Shown one piece after another: positions 40,853-50,700 of a DNA stretch of 64,000 nucleotides (position 1 is the stretch's first letter; every line of letters starts with the position of its first letter). The DNA comes from an uncultured Erythrobacter sp. (GTDB lineage Bacteria; Pseudomonadota; Alphaproteobacteria; Sphingomonadales; Sphingomonadaceae), in NCBI GenBank assembly GCA_947488155.1, contig CANKYK010000001.1:248001-312000 (forward strand). Reading direction: 5' to 3'. Both the position numbers and the translations under genes were made by a program. The notes beneath the pieces were generated by a model, which worked only from the letters and a program-made list of their open reading frames with translations, ran no database searches and was not told where the DNA came from.

Positions 40853-43534
40853 TCAGAACTTGAAGCGTGCAACGCCCCCGAAAGTCCGCGGCACGTTCGG
40901 ATAACCTGAAATCGTTCCTGCCTGGGCGACGCCCGGGAAGATGGTGAGAATTTCACGATTATCGAGCAGGTTACGCGCAAAGGCACCGATCTCTACACCA
41001 TTGTCGAGTTGGAGCGTGATCGAGCCGTTTACGAGATTGACCTCGCGGCGGAAATCACGGGCGATCTCGATGCTTTCCTCAAGCGTTGGGAAGTTTGGCA
41101 CACCATTGAGGATCTGCACATTGCTCTCATGCGTATAGTCCAAACGGCTAACCAGACGATTGCCACTGTCACCAAACTCATGCGTGTATGTCGCTGATGT
41201 GGAGAAGTTCCATGAAGGAATACCCGCTGGTCGTTGACCGGAAAGATCGCCGAACTGGCTTTCGACAAAGCTATCGAACAGTGGATCAAGGTGCGTAACC
41301 GAGAAGGTAAACACCAATCCATCCGTTGGATTGATCGTTGTATCCAATTCGAAACCGCGGACCGATTGCTCACCCGCATTCGCGAGCTGGAAGCCTGTGC
41401 CGGTAAACAGGAACGATTGGAAACCTTGGATCGACTGATCAAACAGAGCGAGGTTAAAACCAAAGCCATCGAACTGACCCTTAAGGCCAAATTCGAACAC
41501 TTCTGCTTCTTCCGGACCTGCAAAGCGCGAACCAGTGGTCAGGTTCGTGATTGGCAGACCAGCATCACGAATCGGCGATGACGGTGCAAGGAAATTGCTC
41601 CCCCCAATGATTGCCGGAACACCATCTGGCAAAGCCGCCGGGATGAAATCTCCAAATGCCGGGCGACTGTCGCGCGACAAGTTGACCGAGCTCGCTTTGA
41701 AGCCAGTTGCGAAGCTGAAGTATGTGTTCAGTTCCGGCGAAATATCATAAGCGACACGCAACGTGTAAGAGAAATCGCTGTCACTAGTCGAGCTTTGTTC
41801 AACACCGTTTGGAATATCCAAGAACGGAGGTTGGAACTGGAACCCAGCCAAACCGATCAAAGGATTGCAAGCAGGTGGCGGAGCGGCCGCCGAACACGGC
41901 GTTACTGCCAATTGCGAAATTTGCGCAAACGTCGCAGCCCCGACTGGAGTAGCCAGAAACGCGCCCAATTGAGCGGGGTCTGTGCCATCTACGCCAGCAC
42001 CTGCCAGGCCTCCAATGATGAACGCATCGGCCAAATTGACGTTAGACAATGGATCAAGCGATTGCTGACTAAGCGAGAAGTCTTTCTCATCGTCAGTGTA
42101 GTTAAAGCCAGCGGTGAATACGAGGCCATCGACCGGCTCAAAATCAACCGTCCCGTAAACTGAGAACGATTGATTATCCAAGGTGTACGCTTCGTTCGTC
42201 AGAACACCTTGCGCAAAAATTCCACCTGCAGGAATTCCGAGCGACGTTGGGCTCCCAGCTTCAAGTGAAGCGAACGAGAAGGTAGGATCACCGGTGGCAA
42301 ATTGGCCCAGAAGTTCGAAGAATGGACGAGACACTGCGCCAGTCAACAATTGACTGTCTTGAGTGATTGACTCGTCAAAATAGAACCCGCCAAGCAGGAA
42401 GTTGATCGGCCCATCGAAATCAGATGCGATCCGAATTTCCTGAGTGAACGTATCAACCCGCTGATCGCGGATTTCGTTGACGATATCAGCACTGGTAAAA
42501 TCAACGTCCTGATCGACGAAGTTCTGCAGTTCGCGGTAGGCAGTAATCGATGTAAACGTCAGCGGGCCCGTGTTCCACTCGATGTTGAGTGAGCCACCAT
42601 AGTTATCAACTTCGTTAACTGGCACGCGATTCAGGAATGTCTCATCACTGAAGAAGTCAGTGTTGATCTGACCGCCAACGGCGGCAACCGCAAGCGATGT
42701 CGGACCAGCTAGCAAAGTGTTGACTGTGCAGCATGCTTCATCAATGCGTCCGTAGTCGGCCTGCGCACGGATCTTAAGATCGGGTGTTGGCTCCACGAGC
42801 AATTGCCCGCGAACATTCCAACGGTTCCGAGTATTGAGATCTTCGTCCAGATTGACGATCTCTGCGATACCATCACGCCGGTTGTAGTTGGCATCGAGCG
42901 CAAACGCGATATTTTCTGAGATCGGTCCGGTTACATCACCTTTTAGGACAACCGTGTTGAAATTCCCGTAGACAGCCTCGACCGAGCCACCGAAATCAAA
43001 TTGTGGCTCGCGAGTGGTGATTGAAATCACGCCGGCTGACGCGTTCTTGCCAAATAGGGTGGACTGCGGACCACGAAGAACTTCGATGCGTTGAACATTG
43101 GCAAGATCGCCGACCGATCCTACCGAGCGTGAACGGAAAACACCGTCAACAAAGACACCAACCGATGGCTCGATACCGAAGTTGTTGTCGCCGTTACCGA
43201 ACCCGCGAATAATAAAGGTTGTGCTCGACGAGTTTTGAAGCTGGCTAACCCGGAGCGATGGAGTAACCGTTTGCAGATCAAGTACGTCACGAATTTGCGC
43301 CGCCTCAAGAGTCTCGCTCGAAGTTACAGAGACCGAAACCGGCGTCTCTTGCAACGTCTGCTCTCGCTTGGTCGCGGTAACAATGATCTGATTGCTGCTG
43401 AAGCCATCATCGGCTTCTGGAACTTCTTGATCTTGCGCTGCGGCCATTGTTGGCGCACCAAGCGCGATCGCTGCAGCACCTGTCATCAGGGCAAGACGTT
43501 GTAGGCCGGCAGAACCGGTCGAAATCGAACGCAT
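40853..43534 (-). CDS. TonB-dependent receptor
   Basis: An 893-residue outer-membrane receptor that imports a ligand using TonB energy. It has a signal peptide (residues about 1-33, ending TMAAAQ), a TonB-box-like IIVTATKREQTLQETPVSVS in part, a plug domain with VTPSLRVSQLQNSS, DGVFRSRSVGS and VQRIEVLRGPQSTLFGKNASAG in parts, and a long barrel that ends in Phe (ARFKF). This form, with the IIVTA motif and the FGKNASAGVI loop, is frequent in sphingomonads; ligands include siderophores, plant compounds and vitamins. A strong GGAG ribosome site precedes the ATG. The substrate is not identifiable. Confidence 0.92.
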   Translation of the reverse strand: MRSISTGSAGLQRLALMTGAAAIALGAPTMAAAQDQEVPEADDGFSSNQIIVTATKREQTLQETPVSVSVTSSETLEAAQIRDVLDLQTVTPSLRVSQLQNSSSTTFIIRGFGNGDNNFGIEPSVGVFVDGVFRSRSVGSVGDLANVQRIEVLRGPQSTLFGKNASAGVISITTREPQFDFGGSVEAVYGNFNTVVLKGDVTGPISENIAFALDANYNRRDGIAEIVNLDEDLNTRNRWNVRGQLLVEPTPDLKIRAQADYGRIDEACCTVNTLLAGPTSLAVAAVGGQINTDFFSDETFLNRVPVNEVDNYGGSLNIEWNTGPLTFTSITAYRELQNFVDQDVDFTSADIVNEIRDQRVDTFTQEIRIASDFDGPINFLLGGFYFDESITQDSQLLTGAVSRPFFELLGQFATGDPTFSFASLEAGSPTSLGIPAGGIFAQGVLTNEAYTLDNQSFSVYGTVDFEPVDGLVFTAGFNYTDDEKDFSLSQQSLDPLSNVNLADAFIIGGLAGAGVDGTDPAQLGAFLATPVGAATFAQISQLAVTPCSAAAPPPACNPLIGLAGFQFQPPFLDIPNGVEQSSTSDSDFSYTLRVAYDISPELNTYFSFATGFKASSVNLSRDSRPAFGDFIPAALPDGVPAIIGGSNFLAPSSPIRDAGLPITNLTTGSRFAGPEEAEVFEFGLKGQFDGFGFNLALFDQSIQGFQSFLFTGTGFQLANAGEQSVRGFELDTTINPTDGLVFTFSVTHLDPLFDSFVESQFGDLSGQRPAGIPSWNFSTSATYTHEFGDSGNRLVSRLDYTHESNVQILNGVPNFPTLEESIEIARDFRREVNLVNGSITLQLDNGVEIGAFARNLLDNREILTIFPGVAQAGTISGYPNVPRTFGGVARFKF

Positions 43535-43911
43535 AGGAACTCCTCTCCAAAAATTCGATCAGCCGCGGTCGCATCTCCAAATGCGTTATACACCGGGCTA
43601 AGTGGCTATTGTGTTAGGCCAGCACCTGCCGTGCCACAAGCGAGAAACCCCAACAAACCGTGGCTTGCAACAGCCGGTGTTGCATTGGTGACACAGTGAA
43701 AAATTGCTGCATTGCGATGATTTTTCGCGTCGCAATCGCTTGCCGTAACGGCGAGCCTGCGCTAGGCGCGCCAGCAATGCTGCATCGCAGCACATGCTCT
43801 ACTATAAAATAGGCGGGAATTTGGGGCGTCAATCGGACGCCAGTGTCCGTCAATTTCTGTGTTTCTGGTCGTCCGGCCTTGCCGCTGACCTTTATTCGAA
43901 AGCGTTTTTCA
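43535..43911. promoter_or_regulatory. 377-base divergent gap between the receptor gene and typA
   Basis: No gene was seen. The stretch holds several short dyads: ATTGCGA and TCGCAAT (about 43713-43738), CTTGCCGT/ACGGCGAG (about 43740-43757), and repeated TGCTGCAT elements. These may be promoters or operators for either gene. A TATAAA-like box near 43802 has no clear -35 partner. Confidence 0.25.
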
Positions 43912-45762
43912 ATGTCCGCCTCTCAACCTCGCGCTTTGCGCAACATCGCCATCATCGCGCACGTCGACCACGGCAAAACCACGTTGGTCGACCAACTTTT
44001 CCGCCAGTCTGGCACATTCCGCGATAACCAGCGGATCGAAGAGCGCGCGATGGACTCAGGTGACCTGGAAAAAGAGCGCGGCATTACCATTCTTGCAAAA
44101 TGCACCAGCGTTGAGTGGGACGGCGCCAATGGCGAAACCACTCGTATCAACATCGTCGATACCCCCGGACACGCCGATTTCGGCGCCGAGGTTGAGCGTA
44201 TTCTCAGCATGGTCGACGGCGTTATCCTGCTGGTCGACAGCGCAGAAGGCGCCATGCCGCAAACCAAATTCGTCACCGGCAAGGCGCTTGCACTTGGCCT
44301 GAAGCCGATTGTTGTCGTCAACAAGGTCGACCGTCCGGACGGGCGCGGCCAGGAAGTTCTGGACGAAGTATTTGACCTGTTCGTCTCGCTCGATGCCAAT
44401 GATGAACAACTCGATTTTCCAGTGCTGTTTGCCTCAGGCCGCGACGGCTATGCCAGCGAGGACCCGGATGCACGCGACGGCACCCTCGGCCCGCTGTTTG
44501 AGCGCATCATCGCGCATGTGCCCGCACCTGGCCTAGACACCGAAGGCCCGTTTAGCTTCCTTGCGACCTTGCTTGACCGTGACAATTTCATGGGCCGCGT
44601 TCTAACTGGCCGCGTCCAATCGGGCAGCCTCAAGGTCAATGATCCAATCCACGCGATCGATGTCGACGGCAATGTTGTCGAAGTTGGCCGCGCAACCAAG
44701 CTTATGAGCTTTGATGGTCTGGAACGCGTTCCGGTTGAAAGCGCGGAGGCTGGTGACATCATCGCACTTGCTGGACTTGAGAAAGCAACGGTTTCCAACA
44801 CTATTGCTGATCCAGAGGTGAAAGAGCCAATCGCTGCACAGCCAATCGATCCGCCAACCTTGGCGATGCGCTTTGCCGTGAACGACAGTCCGCTGGCCGG
44901 GCTGGAAGGCAGCAAGGTGACGAGCCGGATGATCCGAGACCGTCTGCTCCGCGAGGCAGAAACCAATGTTGCAATCCGCATTACCGAAAGCGACGATAAG
45001 GACAGCTTTGAAGTGGCTGGCCGCGGCGAGCTGCAGCTCGGCGTTCTAATCGAAACGATGCGCCGTGAAGGCTTTGAGCTCGGCATTTCGCGCCCGAAAG
45101 TGCTGTTCCGCGAAGAAGACGGTCAGCGCATGGAGCCATATGAAACTGTCGTCATCGACGTGGATGACGAGCATTCCGGCACCGTTGTTGAGAAAATGCA
45201 GAAACGCAAAGCGGACCTCACCGAAATGCGCCCGTCTGGCGCGGGCAAGACCCGTATAACTTTCTCTGCTCCGTCGCGCGGTCTGATTGGCTATCACGGC
45301 GAATTCCTGTCCGACACACGTGGCACAGGCATTATGAACCGTCTGTTTGAGAAATACGGCCCTTACAAAGGCGCCGTTGGTGGCCGAAATAACGGCGTCC
45401 TTATCTCTAACGGCAATGGTGAGACCAACGCCTATGCGCTCAACATGCTGGAAGAACGCGGCGAGTTGTTCGTTGGAGCAACGGTGAAAGTCTATGAGGG
45501 CATGGTGATTGGCGAAAATGCCAAACCGGACGACCTTGAAGTCAACCCGATGAAGGCCAAACAGCTTTCCAATGTGCGCTCCTCAGGCAAGGACGATGCG
45601 ATCCGCCTCACGCCGCCTCGGCGCATGAGCCTGGAGCAGTCGATTGCCTATATCGATGACGATGAAATGGTTGAAGTAACGCCGGAATCCATTCGCCTTC
45701 GCAAGTCTTCCTTGTGCCCGCACGAGCGCAAGAAGCTGAAGCGTAAGAAAGATGCCGCCTGA
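43912..45762 (+). CDS. typA: Translational GTPase TypA/BipA
   Basis: TypA is a ribosome-associated GTPase related to EF-G that helps 50S assembly and growth under stress. The 616-residue protein has G1 [14 protein letters not shown] near residue 16, the G2 region with [10 protein letters not shown]3 [15 protein letters not shown]4 NKVDRPDGR and later EF-G-like domains III and V plus the TypA-specific C-terminal domain ([33 protein letters not shown]). Length is normal. The ATG at 43912 gives the usual short lead before [13 protein letters not shown]; a frame to 43843 is not supported. Confidence 0.96.
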   Translation: MSASQPRALRNIAIIAHVDHGKTTLVDQLFRQSGTFRDNQRIEERAMDSGDLEKERGITILAKCTSVEWDGANGETTRINIVDTPGHADFGAEVERILSMVDGVILLVDSAEGAMPQTKFVTGKALALGLKPIVVVNKVDRPDGRGQEVLDEVFDLFVSLDANDEQLDFPVLFASGRDGYASEDPDARDGTLGPLFERIIAHVPAPGLDTEGPFSFLATLLDRDNFMGRVLTGRVQSGSLKVNDPIHAIDVDGNVVEVGRATKLMSFDGLERVPVESAEAGDIIALAGLEKATVSNTIADPEVKEPIAAQPIDPPTLAMRFAVNDSPLAGLEGSKVTSRMIRDRLLREAETNVAIRITESDDKDSFEVAGRGELQLGVLIETMRREGFELGISRPKVLFREEDGQRMEPYETVVIDVDDEHSGTVVEKMQKRKADLTEMRPSGAGKTRITFSAPSRGLIGYHGEFLSDTRGTGIMNRLFEKYGPYKGAVGGRNNGVLISNGNGETNAYALNMLEERGELFVGATVKVYEGMVIGENAKPDDLEVNPMKAKQLSNVRSSGKDDAIRLTPPRRMSLEQSIAYIDDDEMVEVTPESIRLRKSSLCPHERKKLKRKKDAA

Positions 45763-45819
45763 GCTGTTGCAGTTTTGCTACAGCCAGAAAATCTATGCTA
45801 AATCGCCCTTAAGTAACTG

Positions 45820-45840
45820 ATTTTCAAACGGTTTGAAAAT
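45820..45840. promoter_or_regulatory. 21-base palindrome upstream of the second receptor gene
   Basis: ATTTTCAAAC-G-GTTTGAAAAT is a perfect dyad about 128 bases before the ATG at 45968. It is a likely operator; no regulator gene lies next to it. Repeated TGCAT motifs follow between it and the gene. Confidence 0.5.
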
Positions 45841-45967
45841 AGGTTCGCGATTCGAAACTGAATCTATGCATTCGTGTGCATGAAAATTTGCATCGCGGAT
45901 CCTGCTGCCCCTTCCCTTCGTTCAATCTGCGCCTATTAACGTGGACAAGAAAGAGGACCCCCCCACT

Positions 45968-48697
45968 ATGAAAAACTCTAAAACTTTGTTCAAATTGTCT
46001 TGTGCGATTGCCGCCATCGGTGCTGCATCGCCGGTTCTTGCGCAGCAGCAAGAGACCGTAACCAGTGATAATGCCGCCGCAGAAACCAGCGGCGATAACG
46101 AGATCATTGTTACCGGTTCGTTCATTCGCCGCCAGTCTCAAGCTGACCTGGCATCGCCATTGGCAACAGTCGATAGCGGCGCGATCGCAGATATCGGCGC
46201 GCAAAACATTGGTGAGATTACACAATCGCTGACAATCAACAGCGGCGCACAAAACAACCCGGACGCCTTCACCCAAGGTGGCACAACCGGCACCTCAAAC
46301 ATCAACTTGCGCGGCCTGGGCGTCGCCTCGACACTGATCCTACTAAACGGTAAGCGCCAGACACTGTCTGCGTCGCCAACCAATGATGGCATCAACTTCG
46401 TCGACACCAGCTCGCTGGTCCCGCTGATTGCGGTTGAGCGCGTGGAAATCCTGAAAGACGGTGCATCTTCGCTTTATGGTTCCGACGCGGTTGCTGGCGT
46501 GGTGAACTTCATCACCCGCGATGACTACGAAGGCCTGCTGGTCTCTGGCGAATACACAGAGCACCTTAGCACTGGCGATTACAGCGAATACAACATCCAG
46601 GCACTGGCTGGCGCTGCCTTTGGCGATCTTAATCTGGTTGGCGCAATCAGCTATGTGAACCGCTCGCCGCTCACCACCGCTGAGCGCCGCCTGTCCGTGC
46701 CTGCTGATGACACATCCGCACTGGGCAACCCCGGGGCATTCTTCGGCGTAACGGGCGCCCCTGCTGGCGCACCAACGTTTGACCCAGGCTGCGCAGATGC
46801 GGGCGGCACACCATTGCCTGCAAGTGCCGCTGCGGCGCCGCTCTTGCCGACTGGTATTGGCTTTTGTGGTTTCGACTTCGGTGAGTTTTTCAACCTCGTA
46901 CCGGACGAAGAGCGCATCACGGCCTTCGTGTCAGCCAAAGCTGACTTGTCTGACTCTGTGCGCTTCAGTGCCGAGGTAAGCTACGCTGACAACACGGCGC
47001 GGCGTGGCAACTCGCCAACCTTCCCGTTCCTGCAGCTTGGCCAAGCGGTCGTTCCCAGCTTCAATCCGAGCAATATTTTCGGAGAGAACGTGGTCTTTTT
47101 CGGCCGTGCAAGCGGAAATGGCGGCGAAGTCTCTCCCGCTCTGTTTGAATCCCAGACATTTCGCATCTCTTCCACTCTGGAAGGCGATTTTGAATCCGGC
47201 CTGCTCGCAAACGGTCGTTGGAACGTAAATCTGACTTTCGCTGACAATGACTTCACCGGAAACACCGAAGACACTGTGCGTGACCGTTTTGCCTGCGCAT
47301 TGCGCGGTTTCAATGCGGTTCCGGCGTTCAACGCAGCAACTGGCCTCGATTGCACCGCCGCCAACCCGTTCCTGACGGCCAATGGCGCAGCAATCCCTGC
47401 CGATGGCACCTTCTTCAACCCATTCGCCTCAGCGCTTGCTGGCGGCGGCAACACCAATGCAGCGCTGCTCGATTACATTACCGAATTCTCGGTTTCTAAT
47501 CGTGATGCCGAATTGTTCGTCGCAGAAGGCTATGTCTCTGGTGAGATCGCTGAACTTCCCGCAGGGCCAATCGGCATCGCAGTCGGCGTGCAATATCGCG
47601 AACAGCGAATTTCAGCGACGTTTGACGACATTACGCAGAGCGATGGCTTTGCCTTCCTGATCGGTGAACAAGCGTTCTCCGGTGCGCAAGACGTCTATGC
47701 AATCTTCGGAGAACTGGCCGTTCCGGTGACCGAATGGGCTGATCTACAGCTGGCACTTCGTTTCGAAGATTACGGCACGGATGGCGGCGACACGCTCGAT
47801 CCAAAGATCGCATTGCTGCTTCGTCCAACCGACTGGGTCTCGCTGCGTGGATCGTTCTCGACTTCATTCCGCGCACCATCGACCTTCCAACAGCAAGGTC
47901 AGTCGACCACGCTGCAACAGGTCGCAGACCCCCTCGCAGGCAATGCGTTTGTCGCCGTTCGAGCTGTCGGTAACCCGAACTTGGTTCCAGAGGACTCAAC
48001 CGCTTACAACCTGGGCTTCACACTCCAGCCAATCAGCGGCCTCGAAATCAGCGCGGACTATTACAATTTCGATTTCCAAAACGCGATTGTTCAAACATCT
48101 GCACAGGCTCTGGTAAACGCCGATCCAAACGGCCCGAACATCATTCGCAGCCCAGCTGGTACGATCATTCAGGTCAACAACAGCTTTGCGAATGCTGCCA
48201 GTGTTGAGACATCGGGGATCGATTTCTCGATCCGCTATGCGATCGACACCGACTTCGCGACGATCACACCAAGCTTCGAAGGCAACTACGTCCTCAGCTA
48301 TGACTTGCAGGAAACCGTAGGCGGCCCAGAAATCGATGGGGCAGGAAACCGCAACTTCACCAATTTTGGCTCCCCAACGCCGGAATTGCGTTTCAACGCT
48401 GGCCTCCAGTTTGAAGCCGGTGCGCATTCCTTCAACGTCTTTGGCCGCTACATCGATAGCTATATCGACGATCAAAATGGCGGAGCCGACATCGACAGCG
48501 ATTTCCGGGTCGACGTTCAATACAGCCTCGCCATCAACGAGCTGTTTGACCGCGACAAAACCGTTACGCTGACCGCTGGTGTTCGGAACGTCTTTGGTGT
48601 GACCGCCCCTCGCGTGGCGACCAACGGCGGCTTTGACAGCCGGGTTGCCGATCCGCGCGGCGCCGTGGGCACCGTCGGTCTGGTTGCTGAATTCTAA
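45968..48697 (+). CDS. TonB-dependent receptor
   Basis: A 909-residue outer-membrane receptor. After a signal peptide (residues about 1-25, ending SPVLAQ) comes the IIVTGSFIRR motif, a plug with NINLRGLGVASTLILLNGKR in part and the VERVEILKDGASSLYGSDAVAGVVNFITR region in parts, typical of the class that imports carbohydrates or peptides in sphingomonads. The barrel ends with Phe (LVAEF), the usual outer-membrane insertion signal. The cysteine pairs at about residues 275-305 and 445-470 suggest disulfide-bonded loops. The ATG at 45968 is preferred over a GTG at 45941 because the signal peptide starts there. Confidence 0.92.
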   Translation: MKNSKTLFKLSCAIAAIGAASPVLAQQQETVTSDNAAAETSGDNEIIVTGSFIRRQSQADLASPLATVDSGAIADIGAQNIGEITQSLTINSGAQNNPDAFTQGGTTGTSNINLRGLGVASTLILLNGKRQTLSASPTNDGINFVDTSSLVPLIAVERVEILKDGASSLYGSDAVAGVVNFITRDDYEGLLVSGEYTEHLSTGDYSEYNIQALAGAAFGDLNLVGAISYVNRSPLTTAERRLSVPADDTSALGNPGAFFGVTGAPAGAPTFDPGCADAGGTPLPASAAAAPLLPTGIGFCGFDFGEFFNLVPDEERITAFVSAKADLSDSVRFSAEVSYADNTARRGNSPTFPFLQLGQAVVPSFNPSNIFGENVVFFGRASGNGGEVSPALFESQTFRISSTLEGDFESGLLANGRWNVNLTFADNDFTGNTEDTVRDRFACALRGFNAVPAFNAATGLDCTAANPFLTANGAAIPADGTFFNPFASALAGGGNTNAALLDYITEFSVSNRDAELFVAEGYVSGEIAELPAGPIGIAVGVQYREQRISATFDDITQSDGFAFLIGEQAFSGAQDVYAIFGELAVPVTEWADLQLALRFEDYGTDGGDTLDPKIALLLRPTDWVSLRGSFSTSFRAPSTFQQQGQSTTLQQVADPLAGNAFVAVRAVGNPNLVPEDSTAYNLGFTLQPISGLEISADYYNFDFQNAIVQTSAQALVNADPNGPNIIRSPAGTIIQVNNSFANAASVETSGIDFSIRYAIDTDFATITPSFEGNYVLSYDLQETVGGPEIDGAGNRNFTNFGSPTPELRFNAGLQFEAGAHSFNVFGRYIDSYIDDQNGGADIDSDFRVDVQYSLAINELFDRDKTVTLTAGVRNVFGVTAPRVATNGGFDSRVADPRGAVGTVGLVAEF

Positions 48698-48741
48698 ATC
48701 AACACTTGCTGGCTAAGCCTAGGCTCAGCCTGAGTTAGAAC

Positions 48742-48784
48742 AAAAAAGAGCCCTGAGCGCATCTCGCGCTTGGGGCTCTTTTCA
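48742..48784. terminator. Strong terminator after the second receptor gene
   Basis: GAGCCC...GGGCTC with an inner GAGCGC/GCGCT stem (48748-48779) is flanked by six A before and four T after. Confidence 0.85.
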
Positions 48785-48893
48785 TGCTGACAGAGAAACT
48801 TCTTCGTTTTGTGTAACCAAGCATCGCGCCGACGCGAACTTAATACCAGCACGTCGGCAATTCTGCCGATAATCCGTCTTGGAGACTACAAAA

Positions 48894-49295
48894 ATGCTGC
48901 GCTTTTTCGCCCTTATCGCCGCCATTGGCGCCATCGTTATTGGAGCGATGCAACTTTCTGCCAAGTCCGACACAACCGGATGGCAGACGTATGACGCGGC
49001 AGAATTTACAATGGCGCAAGGCAAAGGCAAAACCATCGTGGTTGATGTCTATGCCGACTGGTGCCCAACCTGCCGCGCTCAAGCTCCGATCCTTGACGAG
49101 CTTCGTGCGGAAAAATCGGGCGCTAACGTGAAGTTCGTCAAAGTGAATTTCGATGATGAAAAGGCGTTCCTGCGCAAGCACCGGATCCCGCGCCAATCGA
49201 CCGTCCTCGTGTTCAAAGGCGAAAAGGAAGTTGCCCGAACGATCGCAGAAACGAACCGCACTCGGCTACGCAGCGCCATTCTGAAAGCGCTCTAA
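48894..49295 (+). CDS. Membrane-anchored thioredoxin-like protein
   Basis: A 133-residue thioredoxin fold with an N-terminal hydrophobic anchor (residues about 2-19) and the active site ADWCPTCRAQAPIL near residue 62, resembling the C-terminal domain of DsbD. The cis-proline loop reads RIPRQSTVLVF. The ATG at 48894 has GGAG nine bases upstream. The next gene, 48 bases downstream, encodes a CcdA-like membrane protein, so the pair probably forms a split DsbD-type system that carries electrons to the periplasm. Partners are not visible. Confidence 0.88.
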   Translation: MLRFFALIAAIGAIVIGAMQLSAKSDTTGWQTYDAAEFTMAQGKGKTIVVDVYADWCPTCRAQAPILDELRAEKSGANVKFVKVNFDDEKAFLRKHRIPRQSTVLVFKGEKEVARTIAETNRTRLRSAILKAL

Positions 49296-49343
49296 TCTCT
49301 GCGATTGCGCGCAGTCGCATCATAGAAAGCTGAAGGCAACGCC

Positions 49344-50063
49344 ATGCTAGGCAGCACGCTTTTATCCTTTGTCGCCGGCCTGGTGACAATCCTGAATCCC
49401 TGCGTGCTGCCGCTGGTGCCAATCTTGGTCGCATCAGCCCTGGGCAAGAGCAAGCTTGGGCCACTTGCCTTGGCTGCGGGCTTGGTCACCAGCTTCACTC
49501 TATTTGGCTTTACGGTGATCGCGTTTGGATATTCCATCGGGATCAACGAGCAGGCGATCCGCCTATTCGCAGGCGCATTGCTGGCGATGGCAGGCATAGT
49601 CTTGCTCGTCCCGCAGGCACAGGCAGCGATCAGCGCAGCGGCCGCACCGATTTCCAATTTCGGCAATCAACGGCTGTCTAGATTGAGCGGCGACGGCGCT
49701 GGCGGGCAGTTCGCTATCGGTCTGCTGCTCGGCATCGTGTGGGCACCTTGCGTTGGGCCGACATTGGGCGTCGCGATCGCGGCGGCCAGCCAGGGCGAGG
49801 ATTTGCTCGCGAGCTTTTTCATCTTCTTTGTCTTCGGATTGGGCATCGCAACCTCGATCCTCGCCTTCGCCTATGGTTCGCGCAAGGCCATTGGGGAACG
49901 CCGCAAGACGATGATGGCACTGGCGAAATACGGCAAACCCCTGTTCGGCATTACCCTGTTGCTGGTCGGCCTGATGGTTCTCACGGGCTTCGATAAAGTG
50001 ATTGAGATCGCTCTGCTGGATGCCCTGCCCCAGGGATTGATTGAATTCACCACCCGTTTCTAA
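49344..50063 (+). CDS. CcdA/DsbD-like thiol-disulfide membrane transporter
   Basis: A 239-residue protein with six predicted transmembrane helices of the CcdA type. The redox cysteines sit in NPCVLPLVP (residue about 20) and WAPCVGPTLG (about residue 135), each followed by proline as in CcdA and the DsbD beta domain. It moves reducing equivalents from cytoplasmic thioredoxin across the membrane, for cytochrome c maturation or other periplasmic reductions. It follows the anchored thioredoxin gene. A full-length DsbD-like protein is encoded separately at 60702-62792. Confidence 0.9.
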   Translation: MLGSTLLSFVAGLVTILNPCVLPLVPILVASALGKSKLGPLALAAGLVTSFTLFGFTVIAFGYSIGINEQAIRLFAGALLAMAGIVLLVPQAQAAISAAAAPISNFGNQRLSRLSGDGAGGQFAIGLLLGIVWAPCVGPTLGVAIAAASQGEDLLASFFIFFVFGLGIATSILAFAYGSRKAIGERRKTMMALAKYGKPLFGITLLLVGLMVLTGFDKVIEIALLDALPQGLIEFTTRF

Positions 50064-50171
50064 AGCGGGGGTGCACAGCGCGCTGCACGTAAACTCGCAC
50101 AGGCAGCCGTCCCTAGACCGCTTGCGCCCACCTTCCTATGCTGTCCCCTCAAAACAATGATGGAGGGCAAA

Positions 50172-50561
50172 ATGGCAGAAGCAGATGAGCCGCGCATTAC
50201 TGGGTTGGGCGGTGTTTTTTACGTTGTCGATGACCCGGCGGCGACGCGCGAATGGTACCGCGACACCTTAGGCTTAGATGGCGAGTACGGGCCGCAGCTC
50301 GCCTGGGCAGAGGAGCCAAAGGCCAACCCTTATTCCTTGATCAGTCACTTTTCCGATGCGACATATATCAAGCCCGGCAAGAACGGCTTCATGATCAATC
50401 TGCGGGTCAATGATCTCGATGGCTTCATCGCCAAGCTAAAAAAGAAGGATGTAAAGATCCTCGATACGGCGGATGAAGGATACGGCAAGTTTGCCTGGTT
50501 GCTCGACCCCAATGGCATCAAGATCGAATTATGGGAGCAGGTGGCAGAAGAATTGCCGTAA
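50172..50561 (+). CDS. VOC family (glyoxalase-like) protein
   Basis: A 129-residue member of the vicinal oxygen chelate superfamily. The opening RITGLGGVFYVVDDPAATREWYRDTLGL in parts, then NLRVNDLDGFIAKLKKKDVKI and FAWLLDPNGIKIELWEQ show the two beta-alpha-beta-beta-beta modules; the final Glu in IELWE is a usual metal ligand, while the first-module His is not obvious. Activity may be a dioxygenase, isomerase or resistance type; this cannot be chosen. The ATG at 50172 has GGAGG five bases upstream and is preferred over ATG 50157. Confidence 0.82.
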   Translation: MAEADEPRITGLGGVFYVVDDPAATREWYRDTLGLDGEYGPQLAWAEEPKANPYSLISHFSDATYIKPGKNGFMINLRVNDLDGFIAKLKKKDVKILDTADEGYGKFAWLLDPNGIKIELWEQVAEELP

Positions 50562-50656
50562 ACCTTCGCTTAGATTCCCCGGCTCTGCGACAAACCAACT
50601 CAGCATCAAGCCAGACTGCTTAGCCGCAAGGTCCCATCCTTTTGCAAAGCCAGTAT

Positions 50657-50677
50657 GGTTAGCGGGTTGTTAACCAT
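50657..50677 (+). promoter_or_regulatory. CtrA-like box upstream of the extensin-like gene
   Basis: GGTTAG-N7-TTAACCAT, the same arrangement as at 465-485, lies 23 bases before the start codon. An 8-base inverted pair TATGGTTA/TAACCATA (50654-50678) overlaps it. The position fits a box over the promoter; activation or repression cannot be told. Confidence 0.45.
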
Positions 50678-50700
50678 ATCTGCGCCATGCATGCGGGACC

